From Xylocopa sonorina (lineage: Eukaryota > Arthropoda > Insecta > Hymenoptera > Apidae), in the NCBI RefSeq assembly GCF_050948175.1, contig NC_135199.1, forward strand, positions 7,630,501 through 7,694,500: 64,000 nucleotides of DNA. The letters run 5' to 3'. Both the position numbers and the translations under genes were made by a program. Below the pieces are notes generated by a model that searched no databases, was not told the origin of the DNA, and was given only the letters and a program-made list of their open reading frames with translations. Below are positions 49,848 to 60,850 of the stretch, one piece after another (position 1 is the stretch's first letter; the number at the start of each line of letters is the position of its first letter).

Positions 49848-51354
49848 GGAATAATCTAGGCGCGGATCTACGGCACGGTCCCACGATTTCTACATCGTCC
49901 GCAGCGTTCATTAGGACCCAGAGATCCTCGCCACGAGCACGGTGCCATGAGAAAATAAAACCAGATAGCGAGGAAAACGGAAAGCAGATAATAGCGAGTC
50001 GAAAGGAAGAGCGGAGGGATTCCTGTAGGGGAAGCGGTCCTGGACGCGGAGATAGCGCGAAACCGTGCCGCCACTGTGCTATCGGCGTGATCGGACATCC
50101 TTTACCACCGGATACGGTTCCTAGAAATTTTCTGTCCGCGCTGGTAACGACACAAACATTGAAAAAATAGAAAATATCAGTAGCAGTGGAAAACTGTCGA
50201 TTAAAGTGAAGATCGGGTAAATTAAAATTTGCTTGCAGAGAGTGGTACGAGTTTTTAAAAGCATACTAGTAGTTTCTCTGTACATCCATACGGATAATTC
50301 GAATAGCAATTAATTTTTATATCGCCAAACCTTGAGTGAAAATTTCAGTGACCATACGGAAGTGTTAAAAAATGTTTATATCAATGTCCGTGGCGTTAAA
50401 CAAAAGCGCGTAGATCGTAACCGACGTTACACAACCGTAATTTACGTTTACGATGCAATTCGTTGCTTTAAGTGAATAATAACATTTTTATTACCGATAC
50501 GTCACAGTTATTATTCTCTTCGTTAGCATCACTACCGTTTCTCGGAATCACCTTTTGCTACCTACCTAGCGCGGCGATATAACGAATAAAAAGTGAATTA
50601 TTTTATTTTTCAACACCCGCTACGACGGTTCCGCGCCGCTGCAACAAAGCGTGCGAATTAAAATCCATTATACAGGTATAATAACGCCTACGATCTCGCA
50701 TGCCTGACGCGTATCTTCGTAATGACCAGTTTCGTGGAAGCTGAACAGCTCGTTTGCGATGGACCCTCTACCCGTAGCCTTGAGGAGGAACGATCCATCC
50801 CAATTTGGCAATTTGCTGAACGCAAGCCTGACATCACGTGCTCGGGGAGTCATCACTCGTAAATTGCTAGAATTTCGTTCCCTGCAACGATCCTTGCATC
50901 CTCTTACACTCCAAAGCGATCTTCACGTACAAGCAACGTTGCATTTCAAGGTTGAATCCGCGAAAGGCACGAATACTGACACAGCTGATTCTCTCATTCG
51001 CTCGCGCTTTAATTGATCAAGAATTTGGAGAACTTTTGGTAAATAGTTCATCAAGAGGGAGTTGTTAGGCTGCACAAAGGGAAGATCGACTTTCGATACC
51101 GTGACTCTTTTTCGTATACAGAGAACAATGGCCGCCGCGTAGAGACGCGTCCTTAATCATTAATCAATGCTCCGCGAAAAAACGCTCGAGCCTATTGTGC
51201 GACCACGCACAAACGAACTCGTCGCGAGGTAAGGAAAGAATTGGAGGCCGCGAAAAAGTCTATCGGGCAATCCGAGCGAACCTTGACTGATTTCCATCGC
51301 GATCACCGTCGAAAGCTCACGCGATGACGTTTCAATGGGATTTATTGCTATCGT

Positions 51355-51371
51355 CGATCAGAATCTGATCG
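51355..51371. other. 17-bp dyad CGATCAGA-A-TCTGATCG
   Basis: Eight bases each side of a single A are perfectly complementary. The direct repeat ATTGCTAT lies on both sides (51344-51351 and 51372-51379), and TGATCGATT occurs twice (51366-51374, 51383-51391). It may be a compact binding platform or slippage debris. Confidence 0.6.
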
Positions 51372-53052
51372 ATTGCTATAAATGATCGATTAAAATTCCC
51401 CCTTGCGCTGCTAACGAATGCACGCTGCTATTAAAGAACACTTTGAAGTCTCCCGCGGATGCTACGAAAAGCTGTCGGATCGGAATTCGAAAAAATCACA
51501 CGGTCGTGCGAAAGGTTTCCTGTAAAGTCACTCGAGTTAGAGAATGAAACGACTCCCCGCTGGAATACGGAAATGCAACAAAGTCAAGACGAATGCGCGA
51601 GGTCGGTTTTCAAGTATCAAGGAAGAGGTAAATTCAAACGGCTGATCGTTCGACCGAGGTGCAGGATTGTTGCTGCAACGAATACAAATTGCATCAGTCA
51701 TCCGTAATTCTGGTGTCCGCTAAACAGCTAGAGAAAATACATATTCATGCTGGTGGTGCTTAACGTTGTCACAGGCCCGATATGTTATGGGGAACCCACG
51801 CACGCTTGATTCAGAACGTAGTTGGTAATCTCGTTACCGCGGTTCTAACTATGAACTCACTAAAATACGACCTAACAATGTTTCAAACGATCCTCTCTTA
51901 TTAGAAAGCCCTAACAAACCCATCGAGTGAATGAAATTGGAATAAAAAAAAAAGCTCTGCCAATAAGAAGAATTAACTAATAAATTCAAAGGCAGGATAG
52001 AGCAATACGAACCGCAGACATAACTCCGTCGTACAACAAAGGCCATTATCGAGTTTACATTAATGGATTCACCATCCGATATCTTCGTTCCACGCCTTCC
52101 TGTCGATGACCGACCACGCACCCTCGAGATGATCGACCCAGATACGAATCAATCGGTTAATTCAAATTCCGATTGAAATGTTTCTGAATCGTTAAACGCC
52201 GCTTATGAGACTGGCTGGAATGCCAGGTTGATGATCGCACGATCCCAGCCTTCGTTAATTCGCGATTGGAAGAGGAGTTGCGATATCGAGTCCGAATTCG
52301 TTACAGAAATATGGTGAACGGAAGGTAACTTTGTGGGAATGGAGTAGATCCTTGAAAGCCAATGATATAATGAATAAAATCGAAGGTGATTTGTTCAAGC
52401 ATCCAATCGCGAACTCCCCACCGGGATGATAATTACGCGGAGGATTGCGTCGAAACGGATACATCATTTGGAATTTTATAACTATTACAGGACTCAGTGT
52501 ACAGCATCATAGTTGTTGGAGCTCTTGAGAGAAGCTTGCTCAATTTCTTCAGGTTCTTATACCTACGACGGTAAGGTACACATTTTGTCGAACGTCCAGA
52601 AGAGTTGTGGTTCTATTCAGGCACGACAGTCGCGCTGTAAATAATCGACGCACGAGTAACTAACGATATTGCGTGTACCTGCAGGAGGATTTCGCGGAAT
52701 ATTCGCTGAAAAAAATCTAATCGTCTCCGCGTGAAGCTTCGCAGCGAGCCGCGATGCTATCGATCGAATACAATATCCTCAATTGCGTGATCTCACGAAC
52801 TTCGTTTCTCCTCCATTCTCTCTCACCTCGCGCGGCGTGTATTAAATCGCGCGCGTGGGGCATTTTTCAAATTAGATATTCCTCCCCCTCGAAACGCGTC
52901 CCCGTCTAAGAGATCGTAATTCATTTTCTATCGCGGCCAGACAAACCCCGCCGTGATCGAAGCGCATCGATCGTCGACGCTCGAAGCGCTATCGTGGAAA
53001 CGGCATGAGATCACTGTTTAATTAGCAAGCCTGGCACGTAACGCGTCACGTT

Positions 53053-53064
53053 TTTCCCGGGAAA
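53053..53064. promoter_or_regulatory. Perfect palindrome TTTCCCGGGAAA, copy 2
   Basis: It is identical to 17780-17791. The flanks differ (ACGTTT before, TCGGCC after), so this is recurrence of a motif rather than a duplicated segment. Confidence 0.3.
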
Positions 53065-53655
53065 TCGGCCAGCGAGCGCACTCGCGTTTAAGCCCTGCTC
53101 GATTTGCAATGCTGATGCGCCGCCGTCTCCCCCGTAATATATCCACGTGACTCTTTTTCTCCGCGCGCGCGCTTTTTCCGTCGCGTCCTGCCGGGGGTTG
53201 GAGCCACCCGTGGATCAGGATGCGCGCCGCGGACAGGATCTCGCGTTCGACCATCGATCACCGGGATTATGATACGGTCGCTCTCCAACGACGCTGTTTT
53301 CCAATCCGATCGACGATCGCTAAACAGTCCATGGCAACGTCAACGGTCCCTCGTCCTTGTGATAGTGATAAACGTTGCATCCGTGTACCAGCATGCGTAA
53401 AAGCCGATCTAAAGCCTGGCGTCCGCCAGTCGCGAATACACGCGTAGATGTTCGAAAAATTCGTATCAACTCGAGAAAACCTGGACGATCGATCCGGTTT
53501 TTCGAATATCAGCGATCGTTTTCAAACATTCGAGACGATGCCAGCGGTTCGTTTGCATCGACAGCGCGAAACGCCTCGTAAACCAGTTGCACGATCGGTG
53601 GACGCGCGGCTTAATGCGAGCTTACGCGAGCAGAACCGGGGCTCACTCCGCGGCA

Positions 53656-54672
53656 TTAAGCGCCACAAATCAAACAACGTATCATCTTGTTGCTCTTCCG
53701 CATAGCCACGCCGCGGCGATGCGCATTCTCGATCCTCTGGCTGCATTCTTCCGCGCTGCACGGGTACGGGAAACGGCCCCGGCCGAGGGGTGGGTATCGC
53801 CGCTCGCGACAAAGTATAACGACCACGGAATGATTTATCGACAACGCCATCGCCGGCCTGTTCGATTCCGCTGCAGGAATGAAGCACGAGGCAAGGGTTT
53901 GTACCGTATTGTCGCTTGTTTGTTGGGGGAAACAAGAGAAATATGAAGCGAGCTTGCGAACGGACCACACATAAATAGTCCGCGGACGTGAATCTCGTGT
54001 CGAGGCCTCTGGAATCGATGAAAAAAACCGGCTGGAATATTGTACGTTTTGGAAAAATCTGGAGAACATTGAAACTGGTCGAGGATAGTATGCAAGAAAG
54101 AGAGAGAGAAAGAAGTAGGAACTTGAATATACTAGAAATTGAAAACTTGGTAACGTCGAATGGCGGACATTCCTTGCAAGGATTTGTGATACGTAAATTA
54201 AAAGTAAGAGATATATCGGGAACAATGGGAAGTAAAAAATGATCGAGCCAAAAAAAGGGATAAAAGTCCCTTCAGAATATATTCGATACCTCCCAATAAA
54301 GTATCGGGTCCCCCTCGATCCTTTCCATTCATCAGAATTCGACACGCGTGGCTGAATGAATTCCGCTGCTACCGCATTTATTAACACCACGATATCAATT
54401 CCCGCCGCATGAGCGACGTAAAGCATCCACGAAACGAATTCTGGGACTGATCCTGTTTCCAGTCGATCTAAGATTCGCGCGGCCCCCAAAATAAAAGCAA
54501 ACGCGTTCGCGTGCGTAGCCCCGTGTGCTCCTCGAAAATAAATCATTACCAACCGTGAGAAAAGAATCGCAGAGTGGGCGACGCGCAAATCTTCGTGCTT
54601 TCGCGAACGAAGTTTCGCGATAAGCGAGGCTAACCGTCGACTAGCGTAATTTGTTTTACGCTCCGGCGTCAT
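53656..54672 (-). CDS. Unassigned 338-aa ORF with hydrophobic segments, coding status uncertain
   Basis: This is by far the longest open frame in the window. It starts at an ATG at 54672-54670, with about 12 further open codons upstream of it, and ends in TAA at 53656. By rough estimate, chance in this window should give a maximum near 190 codons, so 338 is unusual. Residues 1-50 are basic. Hydrophobic segments fall near 82-103, 136-163 (rich in Phe, Ile and Leu) and 178-196, so a multi-pass membrane protein is conceivable. The C-terminal third has several cysteines and ends in CLICGA. No odorant- or gustatory-receptor signature, catalytic motif or known domain is visible. Codon choice looks ordinary for the window. 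Plus-strand ORFs of 84-119 codons overlap parts of it. It could be a single-exon lineage-specific gene, a remnant, or chance. Confidence 0.28.
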   Translation of the reverse strand: MTPERKTNYASRRLASLIAKLRSRKHEDLRVAHSAILFSRLVMIYFRGAHGATHANAFAFILGAARILDRLETGSVPEFVSWMLYVAHAAGIDIVVLINAVAAEFIQPRVSNSDEWKGSRGTRYFIGRYRIYSEGTFIPFFGSIIFYFPLFPIYLLLLIYVSQILARNVRHSTLPSFQFLVYSSSYFFLSLFLAYYPRPVSMFSRFFQNVQYSSRFFSSIPEASTRDSRPRTIYVWSVRKLASYFSCFPQQTSDNTVQTLASCFIPAAESNRPAMALSINHSVVVILCRERRYPPLGRGRFPYPCSAEECSQRIENAHRRGVAMRKSNKMIRCLICGA

Positions 54673-54968
54673 CTCGCCCGCCGATCGCAGACTACGGCTA
54701 AAATTGTTTTACGCTCGAAAGAGACGTTCGATCAAAAATGTTCGCGCGGCCTCCGCCTATCGTCGAACGTCCAATTTTGCAGCTCGCATTTTTCTCCCAG
54801 AGCATAATTGCCACGGGTTTAATGCAACCCCGGCTAGCGAGACGGTCAACAACACCGAACGTGTTAAACATTTCTCTGAAATTACACGTCCCATCAAGAT
54901 AAAAAATAACGTGGCCCGAAGAACAGCAGAAAATCATCCGGCGTGCAGCGTAAGGCTACCTGACGCAG

Positions 54969-55319
54969 GTGATTCACGGCCATTCGAGAGCTAATTTAGA
55001 TCAGCGGATCGATAGGTTGCTCACTCCGAGTGGACCTCACGTGCACGTTACACTGCTTTCGCTTTTTCGAAGCGGATCGCTGCGCGAGATAATACGTTTC
55101 GTCCAAGAAGAGGAGGCCAAGCTATTTGGAGTAACTGAACTCCCCCCCGAGTATGAGATCCACCTGAACAGGACTCTGGTTCGTGGCTCAAAAATCAAAC
55201 GATACAACCGAAAAAAGCGTTGTGTCGATTTTGCATCGATCGACGACCACGCGCGACCAGAATCGTCAATGAATTTTAAACGATACAGGTGCATGCGCGT
55301 ACGCGCGTGTAAATGTTAA
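54969..55319 (+). other. Unassigned exon-like ORF
   Basis: The frame is open from 54969 to TAA at 55317-55319. Just before it, CTACCTGACGCAG ends at 54968 and looks like a usable 3' splice site. Near the end, GATACAG followed by GT at 55289 is a possible, non-ideal donor, so a 320-bp internal exon at 54969-55288 fits. The middle of the frame has protein-like codon texture, with an acidic run EEEAKLFGVTELPPEYEIHL followed by a basic run. No family is recognised. A minus frame (55037-55294) is also open. It stands divergent to the 338-aa minus ORF, about 300 bp away. Confidence 0.18.
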
Positions 55320-58200
55320 AAAGGGGCAGCGAAAAAATGAGAAGAATGCCGGAGCCAGAGTCGTGAATCGACGTTGACCTTGCAACCAGCGTACGAAAAC
55401 TAATAATTAGCCTGGCGTCGGTCGCGTGTGCGCGAGGCGTTACAGTAGAGCGAGCAGGATTTCAGTTACCTCGAAATAAAGTTGCAACGGGATCCTCGTC
55501 GTTGACGAGCGAAATTCCTGCTCACCTTCCAGTTTATCGCGATCGAGGGAGGCGGCTCGTAACAGACCGCGGTTGCAGGAAAGAGCACGTTTTCACGAAA
55601 CGGGGACGCAAAACACAATGGATTACAGACGAGCGCCACAGTTTCGGCTGCATTGTGGACGACGATGAAAGCAGCTCTTGCCGGATATGGGTGCCACTTC
55701 CCGTTCCCATCCAGGACCGATTTCAACGCGGGAGGTCATAGGAAGTTTCGCCTTTTAACGTCCGCTGCCACGATGATGAATGGGAACGAGCCCCGTTAAA
55801 AAGGCATAACTCGCGCCATTTTACGCAGCCGCTGCCATAACTGTCTGCTCTACACGAGTTCTTAATGAGGTAACATCGCGTCGTAACCGCACCAATTATC
55901 GCAGCAACGAACATTTCCGTGGTTATCCCAGTAAATTTCTTCGAACGGCTGGCGCGTGTTCTTAGTTGTCTCTAATAAATTTTCAAACGAAAGAAAACCG
56001 AAGAATTCGACGTTTAACGATTCCTGGAACACGCTGGTAAAATGCAGAACAACCTGGACGAGCGGAACAAATTCATGAAAGCGAACAACTGTATCGCTTA
56101 TCGCGAGTTCAGACTTAACAACGGTAACAAGATAACAACGCGATCTCGCGAATAGCTACGTACCAGCGCGTAATCCTGGAGGCTGGCATGATCGAACGAG
56201 TGGATCCATTTGCCGGACAGATTTATCTCGCGGAACCCCGACGATATGAATTACGAACATACCCTCCGTGGCTGATTATTTATAACGCAACTCGAGCGCT
56301 CTAGCGATGATTAATGCCGCTAATGATTTACTCGGTGCGTCGTGAGAATCTCTCTGAACGAGGGAAAAGTCTGGCTGATTTTTATTAAGACGGACTGGAC
56401 ATTACAGAACGATAACCCGAGAGATCGTTCGCTCGAACGTGGGAACGAACACGATCTCGTCCCTGTATCGTAACTCAACTCTTCTTCCCCGTTCGATATT
56501 GTCCACAAGCGTTAAGTAATCGATCGCCAGATGCGACAATAACAACCGCACGCCTCGTACGATTCGTACAATTGTGATGCACGCCACGTCGTTGCCACGG
56601 TTGGCGCGTGAACGCGTGTGCTCGCTCGTTTACAACTTAAAATTCCAATCAGGCTGGCCAGCTCGAACGCAGGCATCGCGCGAGGAAAACCTCGGATCAA
56701 ATAGTTTCCCAACGCGAGGTCCTCGAGCCGACGCGTTATTTTAACTGGTAATAACGATGCGCATTATTCAAGTGCCGCGGAGGAGATTTTCACGGCGTAT
56801 TGCGCGCGATGAATACGAAATATCGGGGAAAAATTGAAACCAGTTCCCTTTCGAGCGCAGAAACGATATCTCGAGAGACGGCGTCGGGCCATCGTACTAC
56901 TCATAATATTCCATCACTTGGAAATACCTCATCCATCCCCGTCTTCCCTCGGGCACCTCCATTATCCTTAATTATCCGTAGCTAGCGACCGTGCAACAAG
57001 ACTATCTCTCGTGCCCCTCTCTCTTCTTCTTCCGTACGAGAAAACGCCGCGAACAGAGCCTGCTTTTCCAGCCGCTTTAGGGCACGCCACGAACAGACGA
57101 AACGTTCCCGTAAACTTCGACAATAAACACCATCTTTCTCAACATCCATAAATTTCTACGCGCAGGAATCGACTTAATTGCAAAGTGTCGATACTTTTTG
57201 CTCTCAGCGTGCACTTTTTTTTCTTACCTTTTACCGACACGTTGACCGAGATCGTAGTCGCGATATTTCGGAATAATTGCGGTAAAAACTGGCGTCGAAA
57301 AGTAGATTTAATAACCGACACGTTATCGGTGTGGAAATGAACAGACATTAGCTAAGAGTAAATTAAGCGCACACGAGATAATCTTGTTTTACCTCTTGTA
57401 ACATTGAACGAGTGCGCGTATACGAGCAGGATACGCTGAACAGTTATTTACAGCATTTCGTTATTCCGGAACGCCTTCTCTAACAGCTTATTCCCGCTTG
57501 CGTAAGCCCATTATTCTTAATTATCTACAACCAGTCGTAGTAAAACTCCGAGCGAAACAGGTTTTTCGGGTATACGTAACCTTCGTTCTAACGGAGCGGA
57601 ATAAAATTCTGTTCGGAGTTCGAGGGCAAGGGCAACAATGCGATCGATGATGCGCTGCCATTTTAACCGCGACGAATAATCGAGTCGATGATTCGTTCTA
57701 TTAATCTGCGTTATAAAGTTCTTCATTTTTTTTGCAAATAAAAGTTTACGAAAGTCTACGACGCGCAATGCGATTGTATGAGATCAACATCGAACCGATC
57801 CCTTCTGAAATTATTGGTTACTTTCCAGCGCGTGCATAATAATCGCATTGGCATCGAATCGAATTGAGAAACATGACTCTTGGACCCCTCGCAAGATATG
57901 GTTTACCGATTTTTTCGGAATCGAGCATACGATCACCGTCTAGTATGTACTTTGAAACTGAACGGTTTGAATCAACCGAGTTATACGCGCATTTGCTATG
58001 CAAAATTCCATCGCGATTACTGTTACACAATGGAATCCCGTGGCTATATCTAATACCTACGACTTACCTAATACCTGCTAATTGTTTTGTCATTTCTTGC
58101 CAACGACGATAACAAAACAATTCTACAAAATGTCGAGTAACCCACGCTCGAAAATTCGATCGAACAAATGAAAGTTCCCTAATGTTTAAATAATCTTGTA

Positions 58201-58500
58201 TTCCGTGTATTACCTAATCAATATATCCCTTACGCCATCTCTCATCATTTTCTTGAAACATATCCTACAGCCGCTCGATCCTGACAACATCAAATTCCTC
58301 CATCAGACTTGAACCGATCCCAACCAATCCTCTCCGACTCTACTCAAATACATCAATTAACGCATTATCGCTTAGCTTCGATCTAGTACACCCTATTCCT
58401 CATCCACCAGACCCATCAATCGCAGCTCTCCCTGGCTCCAATATCCACCAGCCGCGTCGATGACCTCTCGCACAACTCCCATACTTCCATTCAAGCAGCT
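58201..58500. other. Block with strong C-over-G strand asymmetry
   Basis: Counting by hand, this 300-bp block has about 109 C and 30 G on the plus strand, unlike its near-balanced surroundings. It is broken by stops in every plus frame and contains no tandem repeat. On the minus strand it is G-rich. It may be an inserted or once-transcribed unit with its own compositional history. Confidence 0.6.
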
Positions 58501-58839
58501 ATTAGGTCACCTCATAAATAATATCCTGCTTTATCGTGACGCGATGAAGCTTCGAAAGAGCAAGAGTTCATCTCAGTCCAAATCAAGTAGTAGAATTATT
58601 CTATACTCTCTCTGTCCCTCTTTCTAACGATTTACTATAATTCACTGCGATTCGAAGATGAAGAATTCTCTGAAAAAGGATGAAAAAGCTTCCTACAAAA
58701 ATGGTGGGCGATCAAAGCACCTTTTATCATGCCTCCGCGTAGAGCACGATTCTAGAACGTTACTCATCGGATGACCTAATACAAGAGACAACCGCTCGCT
58801 CGCTAACAGGTCGCAGAGTCCCAGAGGAATCCCTGCGAG

Positions 58840-59330
58840 TGTTACCATTAGTTTCCCCCGCGTCGATAAATCTGGCCGTGGGATCAGGTAGGCAGCGAGC
58901 GTGGCAGTTCCTCGCTGCTCGCCTCCGCGAGCCGAGAGAAACGCGGCCCCGGCTCTTTCTCGCGGTAACGAGCTCCCATGTAGCACGTCGCTCGCTTTCG
59001 ACGGAGGAAAGGGCCCGTTCCACGTCCGTTTGCCCCTGTCGCGGCGTCCGCGCCGCGCCGCGCGCTCGTGCTCGAATTATAGCGAGCGTAACGCTATCCA
59101 AGCGCGCGTACGACACCGCTCGACATCGTTCGCGGGTCAAAGGTGGACACCGTGGATCCGAGCTTGTAATGCACCGTGTACTACGCCGGCTGACCGCGAT
59201 CTCGTCGCGTGCACCGTATGCGAGAAATGACGCGACGCCGTATCGCGAGGAGGATAACGGTCGAGGGCAAGAGAACGCGAGCCAGCGCCTCGCTTGACGT
59301 TTACGCTTTTCGCGGCATTTTACGAGAGGA
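58840..59330. promoter_or_regulatory. CpG-dense block
   Basis: GCGCGCC and CGCCGCG-type words are concentrated here, and overlapping frames of 152 (plus) and 126 (minus) codons are open because stops are rare. It could be a promoter or CpG-island-like element. No TATA box or initiator is decisive. Confidence 0.15.
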
Positions 59331-60380
59331 GATTAAGACGTTCGCTGCCCGCCGCGGTGGAAATTTTCCTAGGAATTCCGAGTTAATAGCCTGCTCTGCG
59401 TTACGACGTGCTGCTGATATTTAGGGCGCGAAATCGTGAGTGGGATTGGGGCTCGAGTCGATTTTTATCGTTAATCGTCAGTACGTGATAGGTTCGTTTA
59501 GTTATCGGATAATTGGAAGGAGTAGATGTGGGACATCGTCGAATTCTTGGCCACTTTCTTCCGATGACTCGACCATTAGACGCTCGCACTCCTGTCTGTC
59601 GAACGCAATGATTTTGCGTAACGCGTCCCTTTCGTTACAGCGTCACAAATTATTCTGGATCACGAGCAACGCGCGACGCTCTGACGCGAGACAACAGTTT
59701 GATCGTTGCCATCCATAATGCATACTTCATGTTTAATGCAACGATAAGAGAATGATGTTTGGGTTTTTGGCGCGGGACACGGGCTGACGTTGTTCGAGAA
59801 TCGATCATGGAGTTGAAAAGTAAAGGTACGACTATTGTATCGCGTCGGTGCAGTGATACGGTGCGTTCGTGCGAAAGCGAATTCCGATCTGGTTCAGAGC
59901 GCAACGAGGAGGATGTGATTTCCTTAATGGTAGCGTTTCTTGAGCGATGTCCTGGGGAAATGAAAGTTCGCGGATGCCTCCTTCCTTCCGTCCCGGTTCG
60001 AAACTTTCACGGAAGTTCGAAACATCGATTATTGGAGGGTAACAATCTCCGATACAGTCGTCTCGATTGAATAAAACCGCGATTACCGAACCAAATTCAC
60101 TGTTACACTATTTCCCGAGCACGTAACACGTAGCACGTTATTTCCAATGCCGATCAGAGAGGAACACCACGAACGGGAAGTAAACTATCCCTACTGTTCC
60201 ATTCAATACCACGCACTCCCTAATCCCAAAAGTACGAAACAGCTGGACAACGTGGTACATATTGCAACGACCAGTTCGACTTTTAAATTCAACCGGCGAG
60301 CGAGCGCCACGGTACCTGTTTCCCGCGGTTACGTTCGCAGCTCGTCCTTTTAAAAAAAACACGCTTTATGCTGCCTAAGT

Positions 60381-60850
60381 CACGTGCAGCCGGTTAGAAA
60401 AGGGGGAAGGGAACATCCGGTGGCGGTGGAGATGCGCACGCCGCTAGAGGAACACGACGGTCGAGACGGATAAAGGGTTACTCTTCCGCGGCGAAACGGT
60501 GGCGAAGACGCAGCAGCAGAAGAAGAAGAAGAGGTAGGAGAACGGAGCCACGGGTTCTAGCGTCGTGGTCGTCGCGCATCGGCGCTAGACCCGGCGCGCT
60601 GCCATCGCCGTGGAAACGAATGCCTCGTGTAGAGATACCCGGGTATTACCATATTCACGAGGCTTCCATCTCGAAGTCAATGTCATGGTCCGATGGAGCC
60701 CCCGGGCAACGCGCGGCGATCCCACAGGCAGCCTTGAGGAATGTCAGTGTCAGGGCCTCGTCCGGCCCCGGGGGCGACAACGAAACCAGTTCGCGGTCAC
60801 GTGTCGGGACCACCGTCGTGTTTTGAAACAACATTAATAGCCCGCGGCCG
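60381..60850 (+). promoter_or_regulatory. GC-rich patch with a possible first exon
   Basis: The patch starts with an E-box CACGTG at 60381-60386 and passes through a GC- and purine-rich run containing (CAG)3(AAG)n at 60511-60533. It then has an ATG at 60620 opening 68 codons to TGA at 60826. The predicted product is Ser/Gly/Arg-rich in its second half, with no signal or known motif. Upstream is a TAG in frame, so 60620 would be the true start. This order (GC-rich leader, triplet repeats, short ATG frame) resembles a 5' exon of a neural or regulatory gene. No consensus donor is obvious inside it, so the reading is weak. Confidence 0.18.

Larger units (their letters stand above)
48423..53655. 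other. Non-genic stretch with dyads
   Basis: No gene is recognised. It includes a 10-bp inverted repeat at 49808-49847, an AT-rich segment at about 50160-50640, a 17-bp dyad at 51355-51371 flanked by direct repeats, and the second TTTCCCGGGAAA palindrome at 53053-53064. Frames at 48310-49333 and 53.0-53.7 kb are open on both strands. Confidence 0.45.
55320..60380. other. Non-genic stretch
   Basis: No gene is recognised. GTTGACCTTGC recurs at 55373-55383. 57.1-58.2 kb is AT-rich and includes a minus-strand AAAAGGTAAGA donor-like word near 57226-57236 after a 39-codon ATG frame. 58201-58500 shows strong C-over-G asymmetry. 58840-59330 is CpG-dense and open on both strands. Confidence 0.45.
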
